Shown here piece by piece: positions 1-5,761 of a stretch of DNA of 5,882 nt; the first letter of the stretch is position 1, and each line of letters starts with the position of its first letter. A program made the translations under genes and the position numbers. Origin of the DNA: Litorimonas sp964435725 (lineage in GTDB: Bacteria; Pseudomonadota; Alphaproteobacteria; Caulobacterales; Maricaulaceae). The DNA is taken from positions 1-5,882 of the forward strand of contig CAYTAJ010000113.1 in the NCBI GenBank assembly GCA_964435725.1, written 5' to 3'. Below the pieces are notes generated by a model. It did not search any database. It was given only the letters and a program-made list of their open reading frames with translations, and had not been told where the DNA came from.

Positions 1-134
1 TTGCGCCGCCAACGATTGCGCAAGGCAATGGCGACCGCGCGTTTGGCATCGCTTTGCGCGACGATGTGACGGTCCAGCTCCGATACGATTTCCCTTGGCG
101 TAAAACTGGAGGGTGTAAAACTATCTGTACTCAT
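1..134 (-). CDS. hslU: HslU, ATPase subunit of HslUV protease (N-terminal fragment, runs off window)
   Basis: HslU is the AAA+ unfoldase that feeds substrates into the HslV peptidase chamber in the cytoplasm. Only the first 44 codons lie here; the gene continues past the left edge. Residues 12-44 (TPREIVSELDRHIV then AQSDAKRAVAIALRNRWRR) match the very conserved HslU N terminus, which precedes the Walker A region not seen here. The ATG at 134 is the only reasonable start, because no later Met occurs before the conserved TPREIV block; a TTG three codons upstream is an outside alternative. AGGA directly abuts the ATG, too close for a normal Shine-Dalgarno. Two oddities: SFTPS/SFTPR (residues 5-14) is a small tandem duplication, and the usual Gly of the I-G-Q motif is Ala26. 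The gene follows the membrane-protein gene by 37 bp and has its own heat-shock-type promoter in that gap. Family assignment is secure. Confidence 0.95.
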   Translation of the reverse strand, partial: MSTDSFTPSSFTPREIVSELDRHIVAQSDAKRAVAIALRNRWRR

Positions 135-140
135 TCCTAG

Positions 141-169
141 CAAATGGGGCTCAGATATGTGATTTCAAG
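141..169 (-). promoter_or_regulatory. Sigma-32 (RpoH) heat-shock promoter of hslU
   Basis: Read on the minus strand, CTTGAAA (169-163) is followed after exactly 13 bases by CCCCATTTG (149-141). This agrees almost base for base with the enterobacterial sigma-32 consensus CTTGAAA-N11-16-CCCCATnTA; only the last base differs. It fills the 37 bp gap between the membrane-protein stop (174-172) and the hslU ATG (134). A start 5-8 bases beyond the -10 box would fall at about 137-134, giving a leader of 0-3 bases. The motif match and spacing are seen directly; promoter use and the near-leaderless transcript are inferred. Confidence 0.8.
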
Positions 170-171
170 GC

Positions 172-1224
172 CTAGCGGCTTTTGAATTCAGCTTCATAGG
201 GCGGTGGAAACACTTTCCATTTGGGTAAAAAGCGTATCAGGAAATTCCGCGTTTCGTGCCAAACAGCCCCCAACAAAACAATGCTTAGACCCAAGAGTAT
301 AAGCGTGGCCACAATCATGCCGCCCGCTTTCAGCCCCATACCATTCATCAAAAACACAAGAGCAAATCCGGCATAACCGAGCGAAGAGACAATAAGCGCC
401 CGCCGATTTATGGCGAGTCCAACAAGCGTGATCACGCCAACCACAATAAGAATGGTCACAGCTTCTATCTGTGTGACTTCAATATAAGGCACAACCCCAA
501 AGAGTCGCTCGATTTTGCCTTTGATAGCGCCGATAGCCAGACCATGAATAATTAAAGGCGCGGCCAGAAAATGAAGCCAAAAGGCATTATCCGAAAACCG
601 TGTCGTGCGGTGCAGGTCACGGCTGTCATATATGAGCGCGATTATAAAAATAACCCCGCCACATATCATGAGGATAGGGCCGGTGGCTTGGGTCAACAGG
701 TCAGGTGAGAGACTCCGCAAAATAGCAAAGACGAGATAAAGCGCGGCAATGGCAATCAGAGCTATACAGAAGGGCAGGCGGATAACAGTATAAAACACCC
801 CCATCGCCACCAGTGTAATAATCGCTGCAATAATTCCGCTCGTCTCAAACAGGGCGGCAGCCCCCGCTTGAACAAAAATCAAATAAGCCAGAGCGAGAAT
901 AAGGGTGGGTAAATGCGCCCGTCGCTTACGACCGAAATAAAAGGCTAAGGCAAAGCTCGCCCCTGCTGCCGCCCAATTCCAAAGCCCGCCACCCAAGAGG
1001 CCGACTAAGCCCGCACAACCTAAGCCTAAGAGAACCAGGCCAATGGCAATAAACACGTCTGAGAAGCTGCGTAAAAACCGCATATCCTCTTCATTGCCAA
1101 TTTGAGAATTTGCGCTTGGGGATGGCAATTCAGCCCGCATCGCTTTGGCTTGCGCTTCGCTAATAATGCCGGCCTCTAAGGCTTTTTCAATTTGCGCGGC
1201 ATTCATCTGACTTGTCTTTCCCAT
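172..1224 (-). CDS. Multi-pass membrane protein of unknown function (about 10 TM, DUF2157-like N terminus)
   Basis: This is an integral inner-membrane protein of 350 residues (from ATG 1224) whose function I do not recognise. A soluble N-terminal stretch (about residues 1-50) holds a short helix of the type QIEKALEAGIISEAQAKAMR, resembling the start of DUF2157-type membrane proteins. About ten hydrophobic segments follow (near residues 55-78, 82-98, 105-127, 130-148, 151-170, 182-200, 213-235, 252-272, 276-293 and 301-322). A notable conserved-looking patch is FSDNAFWLHFLAAPLIIH (210-227). The tail KWKVFPPPYEAEF is polar and probably cytoplasmic. An upstream Met at 1281 is in frame, but using it would make the coding region overlap the divergent thiolase-like gene; 1224 (GAG nearby) or 1206 (GGGAAAG ten bases upstream) is preferred. 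It ends 37 bp before hslU and may read through into it. Nothing ties it firmly to proteolysis. Confidence 0.85.
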   Translation of the reverse strand: MGKTSQMNAAQIEKALEAGIISEAQAKAMRAELPSPSANSQIGNEEDMRFLRSFSDVFIAIGLVLLGLGCAGLVGLLGGGLWNWAAAGASFALAFYFGRKRRAHLPTLILALAYLIFVQAGAAALFETSGIIAAIITLVAMGVFYTVIRLPFCIALIAIAALYLVFAILRSLSPDLLTQATGPILMICGGVIFIIALIYDSRDLHRTTRFSDNAFWLHFLAAPLIIHGLAIGAIKGKIERLFGVVPYIEVTQIEAVTILIVVGVITLVGLAINRRALIVSSLGYAGFALVFLMNGMGLKAGGMIVATLILLGLSIVLLGAVWHETRNFLIRFLPKWKVFPPPYEAEFKSR

Positions 1225-1246
1225 AGGCTCTTTTAAACGTGATTTT

Positions 1247-2767
1247 ATGACAAAACAAATCCATCCTCGCATGCCCGTCATTATTGGAGTCGGGCAATAT
1301 CAAATGGATGTGCCGAAAGACCTGTCTAATGCACCCGGCCCGATTGAGATAACGGCCCGCGCGATTGAAGCCGCCGTTAAAGATAGCGGTGTTTTGGATA
1401 TCGCCTCAAGGGTTGATCGGTTAACCGCTATTCGCACATTTGGGGATAGCGGGCCTATGTTTCCCTGTCCCTTTGGAACGCCATCAAACATGCCGCGCTC
1501 TATCGCCAAGGCGGCGCACTGTGACCCTCAAACAGGGCTTTATTCTCCGGTTGGGGGCGACCAGCCGCAAACGCAAACTTACGAAACGGCGAAGGCCATT
1601 TTTAACGGCGAGTCAGAGATGGCCATTGTCTGCGGGGGCGAAGCGATTGCCAATATGAAGGCCGCAATGCGCGCAGGCATTAAATTGGATTGGTCTGATG
1701 ATATAAGTGCAGAAGGCTTAATCGATGAAGGCCCGTTCCCCGGCGGCATGTTGTTTAATGGCGAAGAAATTCGCCACGGCCTCGTCTCTCCGCTTCAATT
1801 TTATGCCTTGTTGGAAACAGCGAGACGCCTTTCTTTGGATCTATCTGTAGAGGATTACCAATTATCTATGGGTGAGCTTTTTGCACCCTTTGCAAAAACA
1901 GCCGAAGAGAATCCGATGAGTATGTTTCGAAAAAGTTGGTCGGCGGAAGAAATTGCCAAACCTACGGATAAAAACCCATTGCTAGCTGAACCTTACACTA
2001 AAGCGATGGTTGCCAAAGACGGTGTCAATCAAGGGGCGGCCCTCATTATAACGACCTATGAAAACGCAAAGGCACTCGGTGTTGAAGAAAAGAAAACTAT
2101 TTATTTACACGGCTTCGCGAAATCAGAGGAGCCGCCCGTATCAGAGCGAGAGGATATTTCATCCTCGCCTGCCTTAGAGAGCTGTCTCGATGAAGCGATA
2201 AATATGGCCGGTATAGATAAGCGTGATATCCAGCATGTCGATTTTTACAGCTGTTTCCCCATTGTTGTTTTTAATTCATGCGATATTTTAAAAGACGCGC
2301 CCCTAAACACATTGACTCAAACAGGCGGCCTCCCTTTCTTCGGCGGGCCGGGAAATAATTATACCTTGCATGGTATTGCTGAACTCGTGAACACGTTGAG
2401 AGAGGATCGCGAGAGCTTTGGCCTGGCACAAGGCAATGGCGGGTTTATGACCAAACATGCGGTCGGCATATATTCAGCCAGACCACCAGTGAATCATATT
2501 TATGAGACACATTCTGACGCTACACAAAAAGCGTCACAGACAATAAAGTTGGAATCCAAAGCCGATGAAGAAGGCGCGCTTCTCAGCTATTGCCTCAATT
2601 ATAAAAAGGGAGAGGCGAAAGACGCGACTCTTTTAGTGTCCTTAAAAGATAGCAGACGCGTTTTAGCGCGGTTTGAAGGGGATTTAGGGCAGCTGCCAAA
2701 AATCAAGAAAGGTCAAACCGTATCGGTTATGTCCACTCCCAAAGGCAATATAGCCAGGCTTGATTAA
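1247..2767 (+). CDS. Thiolase-like protein (acetyl-CoA acetyltransferase homologue, TLP1 type, probably lacks thiolase activity)
   Basis: This 506-residue protein has the thiolase fold plus an extra C-terminal domain. It begins PVIIGVGQ (residues 10-17) and carries IVCGGEAIANM (127-137), DFYSCFPIVVF (332-342), GGLPFFGGPGNNYTLHGIAE (360-379) and GNGGFMTKHAVGIYS (396-410), the block pattern of SCP2-thiolase-like proteins. The C-terminal 90 residues (LLSYCLNYKKGEAKDATLLV onward) resemble the additional domain of the type 1 thiolase-like proteins. At the place of the nucleophilic Cys of true thiolases the sequence is GGDQPQ (103-108), and the second catalytic Cys (CxG motif) is replaced in GNGG. 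H375 and the YSCFP loop remain. I therefore expect CoA-ester binding or a non-thiolytic reaction rather than thiolysis; the substrate is unknown. The start is uncertain between ATG 1247 and ATG 1271, and neither has a clear Shine-Dalgarno. It opposes every other protein gene in the window and sits between hslV and hslU. Confidence 0.88.
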   Translation: MTKQIHPRMPVIIGVGQYQMDVPKDLSNAPGPIEITARAIEAAVKDSGVLDIASRVDRLTAIRTFGDSGPMFPCPFGTPSNMPRSIAKAAHCDPQTGLYSPVGGDQPQTQTYETAKAIFNGESEMAIVCGGEAIANMKAAMRAGIKLDWSDDISAEGLIDEGPFPGGMLFNGEEIRHGLVSPLQFYALLETARRLSLDLSVEDYQLSMGELFAPFAKTAEENPMSMFRKSWSAEEIAKPTDKNPLLAEPYTKAMVAKDGVNQGAALIITTYENAKALGVEEKKTIYLHGFAKSEEPPVSEREDISSSPALESCLDEAINMAGIDKRDIQHVDFYSCFPIVVFNSCDILKDAPLNTLTQTGGLPFFGGPGNNYTLHGIAELVNTLREDRESFGLAQGNGGFMTKHAVGIYSARPPVNHIYETHSDATQKASQTIKLESKADEEGALLSYCLNYKKGEAKDATLLVSLKDSRRVLARFEGDLGQLPKIKKGQTVSVMSTPKGNIARLD

Positions 2768-3333
2768 GTCTCTGAGTCCAAACTTTCCAATGTCAGATTA
2801 TTATTGGTGAAAACGCAAATACGATCTGCAATCGCCATGGCTTTGCGGGCAAGAACTTCTGCGTCCTTTTCATAATCATCCATGGCAATGGCTGCGGAGA
2901 GCGCGTAATTCCCGCCCGACCCAATCGCGGTAATCCCACCATCGGGCTCTACCACATCGCCATTGCCTGTCAGGACAAAGGTCTCTGATTTATCAGCGAC
3001 AATCAACATGGCTTGAAGCTGGCGTAAATATTTATCGGTCCGCCAATCTTTCGCGAGCTCAACACAAGCCCGCGCGAGCTGCGTCGGATATTGCTCGACT
3101 TTGGTTTCCAGTCTCTCGAGTAGGGCAAAGGCATCGGCCGTAGCCCCTGCAAATCCTGTCAGAATTTTTCCTCCGGCCAGCGTGCGCACTTTACGGGCGT
3201 TGCCCTTCATCACGGTATTGCCCGCGCTGACTTGACCGTCGCCGACAATCACGACTTTACCGTTTTTACGGACCGTCAGAATGGTCGTACCACGCCATTG
3301 GCTGGCATCGGCGTAATCATAATTATCAGACAT
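2764..3333 (-). CDS. hslV: HslV (ClpQ), threonine peptidase subunit of HslUV protease
   Basis: HslV forms the double-hexameric, proteasome-like peptidase core that partners with HslU in the cytoplasm and degrades misfolded and regulatory proteins. The 189-residue product has a 15-residue propeptide ending WRG, then Thr16-Thr17, the N-terminal nucleophile exposed by self-cleavage. The conserved GDGQ (31-34) includes Asp32, GNTVMKGN (38-45) is followed by Lys48 (Lys33 in mature numbering), and GFAGATADAF, ELAKDWRTD, TGNGDVVEPD, AIGSGGNYA and ICVFTNN follow in the usual order. Length is normal for the family, with a longer propeptide than the single Met of E. coli. The ATG at 3333 has a good site, AAGAGGA, six bases upstream, which lies in a hairpin. 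The stop overlaps the opposing thiolase-like stop by four bases (TTAA). It lies 63 bp after the Trm112-like gene and has its own heat-shock-type promoter. Confidence 0.98.
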   Translation of the reverse strand: MSDNYDYADASQWRGTTILTVRKNGKVVIVGDGQVSAGNTVMKGNARKVRTLAGGKILTGFAGATADAFALLERLETKVEQYPTQLARACVELAKDWRTDKYLRQLQAMLIVADKSETFVLTGNGDVVEPDGGITAIGSGGNYALSAAIAMDDYEKDAEVLARKAMAIADRICVFTNNNLTLESLDSET

Positions 3334-3340
3334 ATTTAAT

Positions 3341-3356
3341 CCTCTTATTTAAGAGG
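3341..3356 (-). promoter_or_regulatory. Hairpin containing the hslV Shine-Dalgarno
   Basis: On the minus strand CCTCTTAAATAAGAGG is a perfect inverted repeat: a 6 bp stem CCUCUU/AAGAGG with loop AAAU. The 3' arm AAGAGG is the hslV ribosome binding site, six or seven bases from the ATG, so the whole site is paired when the hairpin forms. No T-run follows, which argues against a terminator. The 5' arm lies at or just before the start expected from the hslV heat-shock promoter, so it would be mostly absent from those transcripts but present in read-through RNA from the upstream genes. Structure is seen in the sequence; a regulatory role is inferred. Confidence 0.5.
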
Positions 3357-3357
3357 T

Positions 3358-3387
3358 TAGATGGGAAGTCTTTTAAGGGGCGTCAAG
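3358..3387 (-). promoter_or_regulatory. Sigma-32 (RpoH) heat-shock promoter of hslV
   Basis: On the minus strand CTTGACG (3387-3381) is followed after 14 bases by TCCCATCTA (3366-3358). Compared with the sigma-32 consensus CTTGAAA and CCCCATnTA, the -35 keeps CTTGA and the -10 matches at all positions but the first. It sits in the 63 bp between the Trm112-like stop and the hslV ATG. A start 6-8 bases beyond the -10 would be near 3352-3350, giving a leader of about 17-19 bases carrying AAGAGGA. Strength as a vegetative promoter cannot be excluded, because TTGACG also resembles a sigma-70 -35 box. Confidence 0.72.
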
Positions 3388-3396
3388 GTGAGTGAC

Positions 3397-3576
3397 CTAA
3401 AGCGCGCGGGCTTCATCAATTAATAAAATCGGCACACCTTCGCGAATAGGAAAAGCGAGTTTGGCCTTTTTGCTGATTAATTCTTTGGTTTTGGCATCAT
3501 AAGTCAACGGCCCCCGCGTCTTAGGGCAAACTAAAACACTCAGCATTTTCGGGTCGATTACGGGCGCGTCACTCAT
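3397..3576 (-). CDS. Trm112-like (UPF0434) small protein
   Basis: This is a 59-residue protein of the Trm112/UPF0434 family. It shows DPKMLSVLVCPKTRGPLTYD (8-27), KELISKKAKLAFPIREGVPI (31-50) and the closing LLIDEARAL, covering the full family length. In eukaryotes and archaea Trm112 is a small zinc-binding activator of several methyltransferases; the bacterial role is poorly defined. Only Cys17 of the zinc-ribbon cysteines is kept: the CPxC position reads CPKT and the second pair is missing, so zinc binding is unlikely. A longer in-frame reading starting at 3696 is rejected, since the first 40 residues overlap the upstream LON-domain gene and match nothing; the ATG at 3576 has TAGG nine bases upstream. 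The gene starts 10 bp after the LON-domain stop, so it is probably co-transcribed with that gene. Confidence 0.9.
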   Translation of the reverse strand: MSDAPVIDPKMLSVLVCPKTRGPLTYDAKTKELISKKAKLAFPIREGVPILLIDEARAL

Positions 3577-3586
3577 ATGATTAAAC

Positions 3587-4270
3587 CTATTGTTTTTTGG
3601 CGGTGCCTGCGCTGTCGCCCGGCCCGTCATTGCCTGCATAAAGATGCATAAGCCCGATAAGCAAGCGCCGCCTGTCATCTGTGCTGACGGCCTCAATCAA
3701 GGACTGCTTGTCTTCGGGCTGAAACGGAGAAATCATCGCGGCCTGATTAATCAAGATGGGCAAAGGAATATCAGACAGTGCATTCCAGTCGACCTGTACG
3801 CCGAGCTTCTTCGCCAGAGATTTCATGGCGACCGTCAACGCAGACCGATCGGTGCGCCCGCCTTCTGATAAGGCCTCGGTCGTGCGTTTGGCAGCGTGAA
3901 TATCAGAATCGCCTTCAAAGGCGCTGTAATCGACTTTGGCTTCACGGTAAGGGGCTGTGCTCTCAAGCTCTTCTATAATGGAGAACCGCTTAAGCCCTTT
4001 AAGCACAATCAGATAACGCCCATCGTCTGTTTCAGAAAATTGGATAATACGCCCCAACCCACCGATCGAGGCGAGACCGTCTTTGCGGCTCTGCACCATA
4101 CCAATCAAGCGATCGCCCTTCAGCGCGTCATCCACCATATTGAGATAGCGCGGCTCAAAAATATTAAGCGGTAAATCACAGGCGGGCAAAAGCACGGTCC
4201 CGTTTAGCGGAAACAAAGCAATACGTTCCGGGGAGGTGCGTCGGGCCAGAGATTTATAATAAGCGCTCAT
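3587..4270 (-). CDS. Stand-alone LON N-terminal (substrate-binding) domain protein
   Basis: This 227-residue protein consists of a LON substrate-binding domain without the AAA+ and Ser-Lys protease parts of Lon. The diagnostic block is IALFPLNGTVLLPACDLPLN then IFEPRYLNMVDDAL (residues 17-50), followed by RLIGMVQSRKDG, GGLGRIIQFSETDDGRYLIV and LKGLKRFSI. The C-terminal half is helical, with LPILINQAAMISPFQPEDKQ resembling the end of the family. With no catalytic domains it cannot be a protease itself; a role in protein binding is a family-based guess. The ATG at 4270 is chosen over the in-frame Met at 4357, because the extra 29 residues overlap cnoX and look unrelated, and AAAGAGAG sits just before 4270. 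It starts 13 bp after cnoX and ends 10 bp before the Trm112-like gene, indicating one operon. Confidence 0.9.
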   Translation of the reverse strand: MSAYYKSLARRTSPERIALFPLNGTVLLPACDLPLNIFEPRYLNMVDDALKGDRLIGMVQSRKDGLASIGGLGRIIQFSETDDGRYLIVLKGLKRFSIIEELESTAPYREAKVDYSAFEGDSDIHAAKRTTEALSEGGRTDRSALTVAMKSLAKKLGVQVDWNALSDIPLPILINQAAMISPFQPEDKQSLIEAVSTDDRRRLLIGLMHLYAGNDGPGDSAGTAKKQ

Positions 4271-4283
4271 ACTCTCTTTACGG

Positions 4284-5180
4284 CTAAGCGAATAAAATAG
4301 ACGATAATTGACGACGTCCGTTAATCGACACCTCAGATTGCGGACCTTCGGCTTCAAATATGGTCAGCAAAAATAAACGCGCCGCTTCACCATTATGGGC
4401 GCGATTTTTGGCGATGGAATAAAGAAGGTGCTCAACAGCCTCTGCATTACGGCCTGTGGCAGCGTAGGCTTTGGCCAGTTCTAATCGCGCATCGAGGTCA
4501 TCGGGCTTGGCCTCTACAGCGGCGGCGAGTTCCAGAGTCGGATCTTCGGCATCGGGTTCCGGGGCAGCCTCGGCCAAGGTGAGCTTAGACCGAATAGCCA
4601 CGATTTCAGGATGCTCTAATATCGCCTCAGGTGTGCCTTTAATAAGCTCCGCTGCACCACCCTCATTGCCAGAGTCGAGATAGATTTGCGCCAGTCCGGC
4701 GCGGGCAGAGGCGTTATTTTCATCAAGGCTTAGAGCTTGCGCAAAATCTTGGGCGGCCCCACCGGCATCACCTGCAGCGAGGCTATCTCTTCCGCGATCA
4801 ACAAGACTTTGCGATTCTTCTGCCGGGTCTACATCGCCGGCCAAACGCCCGACGAATTTCTCAAGTTCTGACTCGGGCTGTCCGCCCATAAAGCCGTCAA
4901 CGGGTTGCCCGCCTTTAAACGCAAAAACGGCTGGGATAGAGCGCACGCCAAGCTGTCCGGCGACGCCGGGGTTTTCATCAATATTGATTTTCACCATTTT
5001 GACTTTGCCGCCTGCGCCTTTCACCACGCGCTCAAGCGCCGGCATTAACTGCTTACACGGCCCGCACCACGGCGCCCAGAAATCCACCACAACAGGTGTG
5101 TCATTAGAGGCCTCAATTACATCGGCCATAAACGCCATGTCAGAGGAATCTTTTATTATATCGGCTGCTAATTCACTCAT
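4284..5180 (-). CDS. cnoX: CnoX/YbbN chaperedoxin (thioredoxin domain plus TPR repeats)
   Basis: The product is a 298-residue cytoplasmic protein with an N-terminal thioredoxin domain (about 8-115) and a C-terminal TPR-like region (about 120-298). The active site is WCGPC (38-42), with the buried Asp33 and cis-Pro83 (SIPAVFAF) of a functional thioredoxin. The TPR part includes DRGRDSLAAGDAGGAAQDFA (128-147), a second helical pair around 158-180, DARLELAKAYAATGRNAEAV (230-249) and the family ending GRRQLSSILFA. E. coli YbbN lost the second thioredoxin-site pattern (SQHC), whereas alphaproteobacterial homologues keep WCGPC and can reduce disulfides; CnoX proteins hold unfolded proteins and protect them from oxidation, and hand clients to chaperonin. 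The start ATG at 5180 has AGGA eight bases upstream, overlapping the end of the deacylase gene nine bases away. Its neighbours (LON domain, HslV) fit a protein-quality role. Confidence 0.93.
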   Translation of the reverse strand: MSELAADIIKDSSDMAFMADVIEASNDTPVVVDFWAPWCGPCKQLMPALERVVKGAGGKVKMVKINIDENPGVAGQLGVRSIPAVFAFKGGQPVDGFMGGQPESELEKFVGRLAGDVDPAEESQSLVDRGRDSLAAGDAGGAAQDFAQALSLDENNASARAGLAQIYLDSGNEGGAAELIKGTPEAILEHPEIVAIRSKLTLAEAAPEPDAEDPTLELAAAVEAKPDDLDARLELAKAYAATGRNAEAVEHLLYSIAKNRAHNGEAARLFLLTIFEAEGPQSEVSINGRRQLSSILFA

Positions 5181-5189
5181 GTCATCGTC

Positions 5190-5702
5190 CTAATCGTTTT
5201 CTGCCAAATCTGCGAAGTCGATGAGCGTTGGCTCATGCTCTGTCGCTTTGGCAAATGTCATAATATCTGAGGTGTAGATGGCGGTGCTGGCCGTGTTTCG
5301 CAAGGGGTGAAACCAAACACGCTCATAATCAAACAATGCCTTATCGAGCACCAAGCGAACCTGTTGCTCTGTGTCATTAAAAACGGAAAAAAGCGTCACT
5401 GAGCCGGGGCGCACACCGAGTAAATCAAACAGGGGCTCCTCTTTGCCAAAAGACAGGCGTTTTGTACCCAAAACCTTATGAAGTTGGTTCAGGCGTATAG
5501 GCGTGGTCGCAATCGCGCTGATGAGAACGAATTGCCCGGACTTATCTTTCAAGAACAGGTTTTTCGTATGCCCGCCCGGCATGGTGGCCTTGATATCTTT
5601 CCCTTCCTCAACGGTGAATATGGCCTCATGCTCGCGCGTCTCATGAATGACACCAAGGGTATTAAACAGGGCAAAGAGATTTGTTTCAGCATGAGAGGTC
5701 AT
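5190..5702 (-). CDS. ProXp-ala/PrdX-type aminoacyl-tRNA deacylase (YbaK/EbsC fold)
   Basis: This 170-residue protein belongs to the YbaK/EbsC/INS trans-editing family, closest by motif to ProXp-ala (PrdX), which hydrolyses Ala mischarged on tRNA-Pro. Seen in order: HEAIFTVEEG (25-34), PGGHTKNLFLKDK (42-54, with the likely functional Lys47 and Asn48), LSFGKEEPLFDLLGVRPGSV (83-102), FSVFND (105-110), VRLVLDKALF (115-124), FHPLRNTAST (131-140) and HEP (156-158). It is a free-standing protein, not an insertion in prolyl-tRNA synthetase, and full length. The ATG at 5702 is the first in-frame Met after a TGA about nine codons upstream, so the start is firm although the leader (ending CTGACCTTT) has no clear Shine-Dalgarno. 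It is the first gene of the minus-strand cluster, 9 bp before cnoX. The exact substrate (Ala or another small amino acid) is not proved by sequence reading alone. Confidence 0.9.
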   Translation of the reverse strand: MTSHAETNLFALFNTLGVIHETREHEAIFTVEEGKDIKATMPGGHTKNLFLKDKSGQFVLISAIATTPIRLNQLHKVLGTKRLSFGKEEPLFDLLGVRPGSVTLFSVFNDTEQQVRLVLDKALFDYERVWFHPLRNTASTAIYTSDIMTFAKATEHEPTLIDFADLAEND

Positions 5703-5761
5703 AAAGGTCAGGCTAACGCTTTGCCCAAATCAGGGCGAGTGAAAAAACTGCATCAAAGCGC

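Noticed and set aside
1225..1281. N-terminal extension of the membrane protein to the Met at 1281
   Set aside because: It would make the coding region overlap the divergent thiolase-like gene by 35 bases, and the extra residues are not typical; starts at 1224 or 1206 fit better.
1300..1658. Small open frames inside the thiolase-like gene
   Set aside because: They lie in other frames of a well-supported gene and show no recognisable motif.
3341..3356. Hairpin before hslV as a terminator of the upstream operon
   Set aside because: The stem is short and AT-rich and no T-run follows on either strand; it contains the ribosome site instead.
3577..3696. In-frame 40-residue upstream extension of the Trm112-like protein
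   Set aside because: It overlaps the LON-domain gene in another frame, matches no Trm112 family sequence, and the internal ATG at 3576 gives the standard length.
3590..4174. Plus-strand open frames opposite the LON-domain gene
   Set aside because: They are antisense shadows of a clear coding gene, with low-complexity composition and no family resemblance.
4271..4357. In-frame 29-residue extension of the LON-domain protein
   Set aside because: It lies inside the cnoX coding region; ATG 4270 has a ribosome site and a family-typical start.
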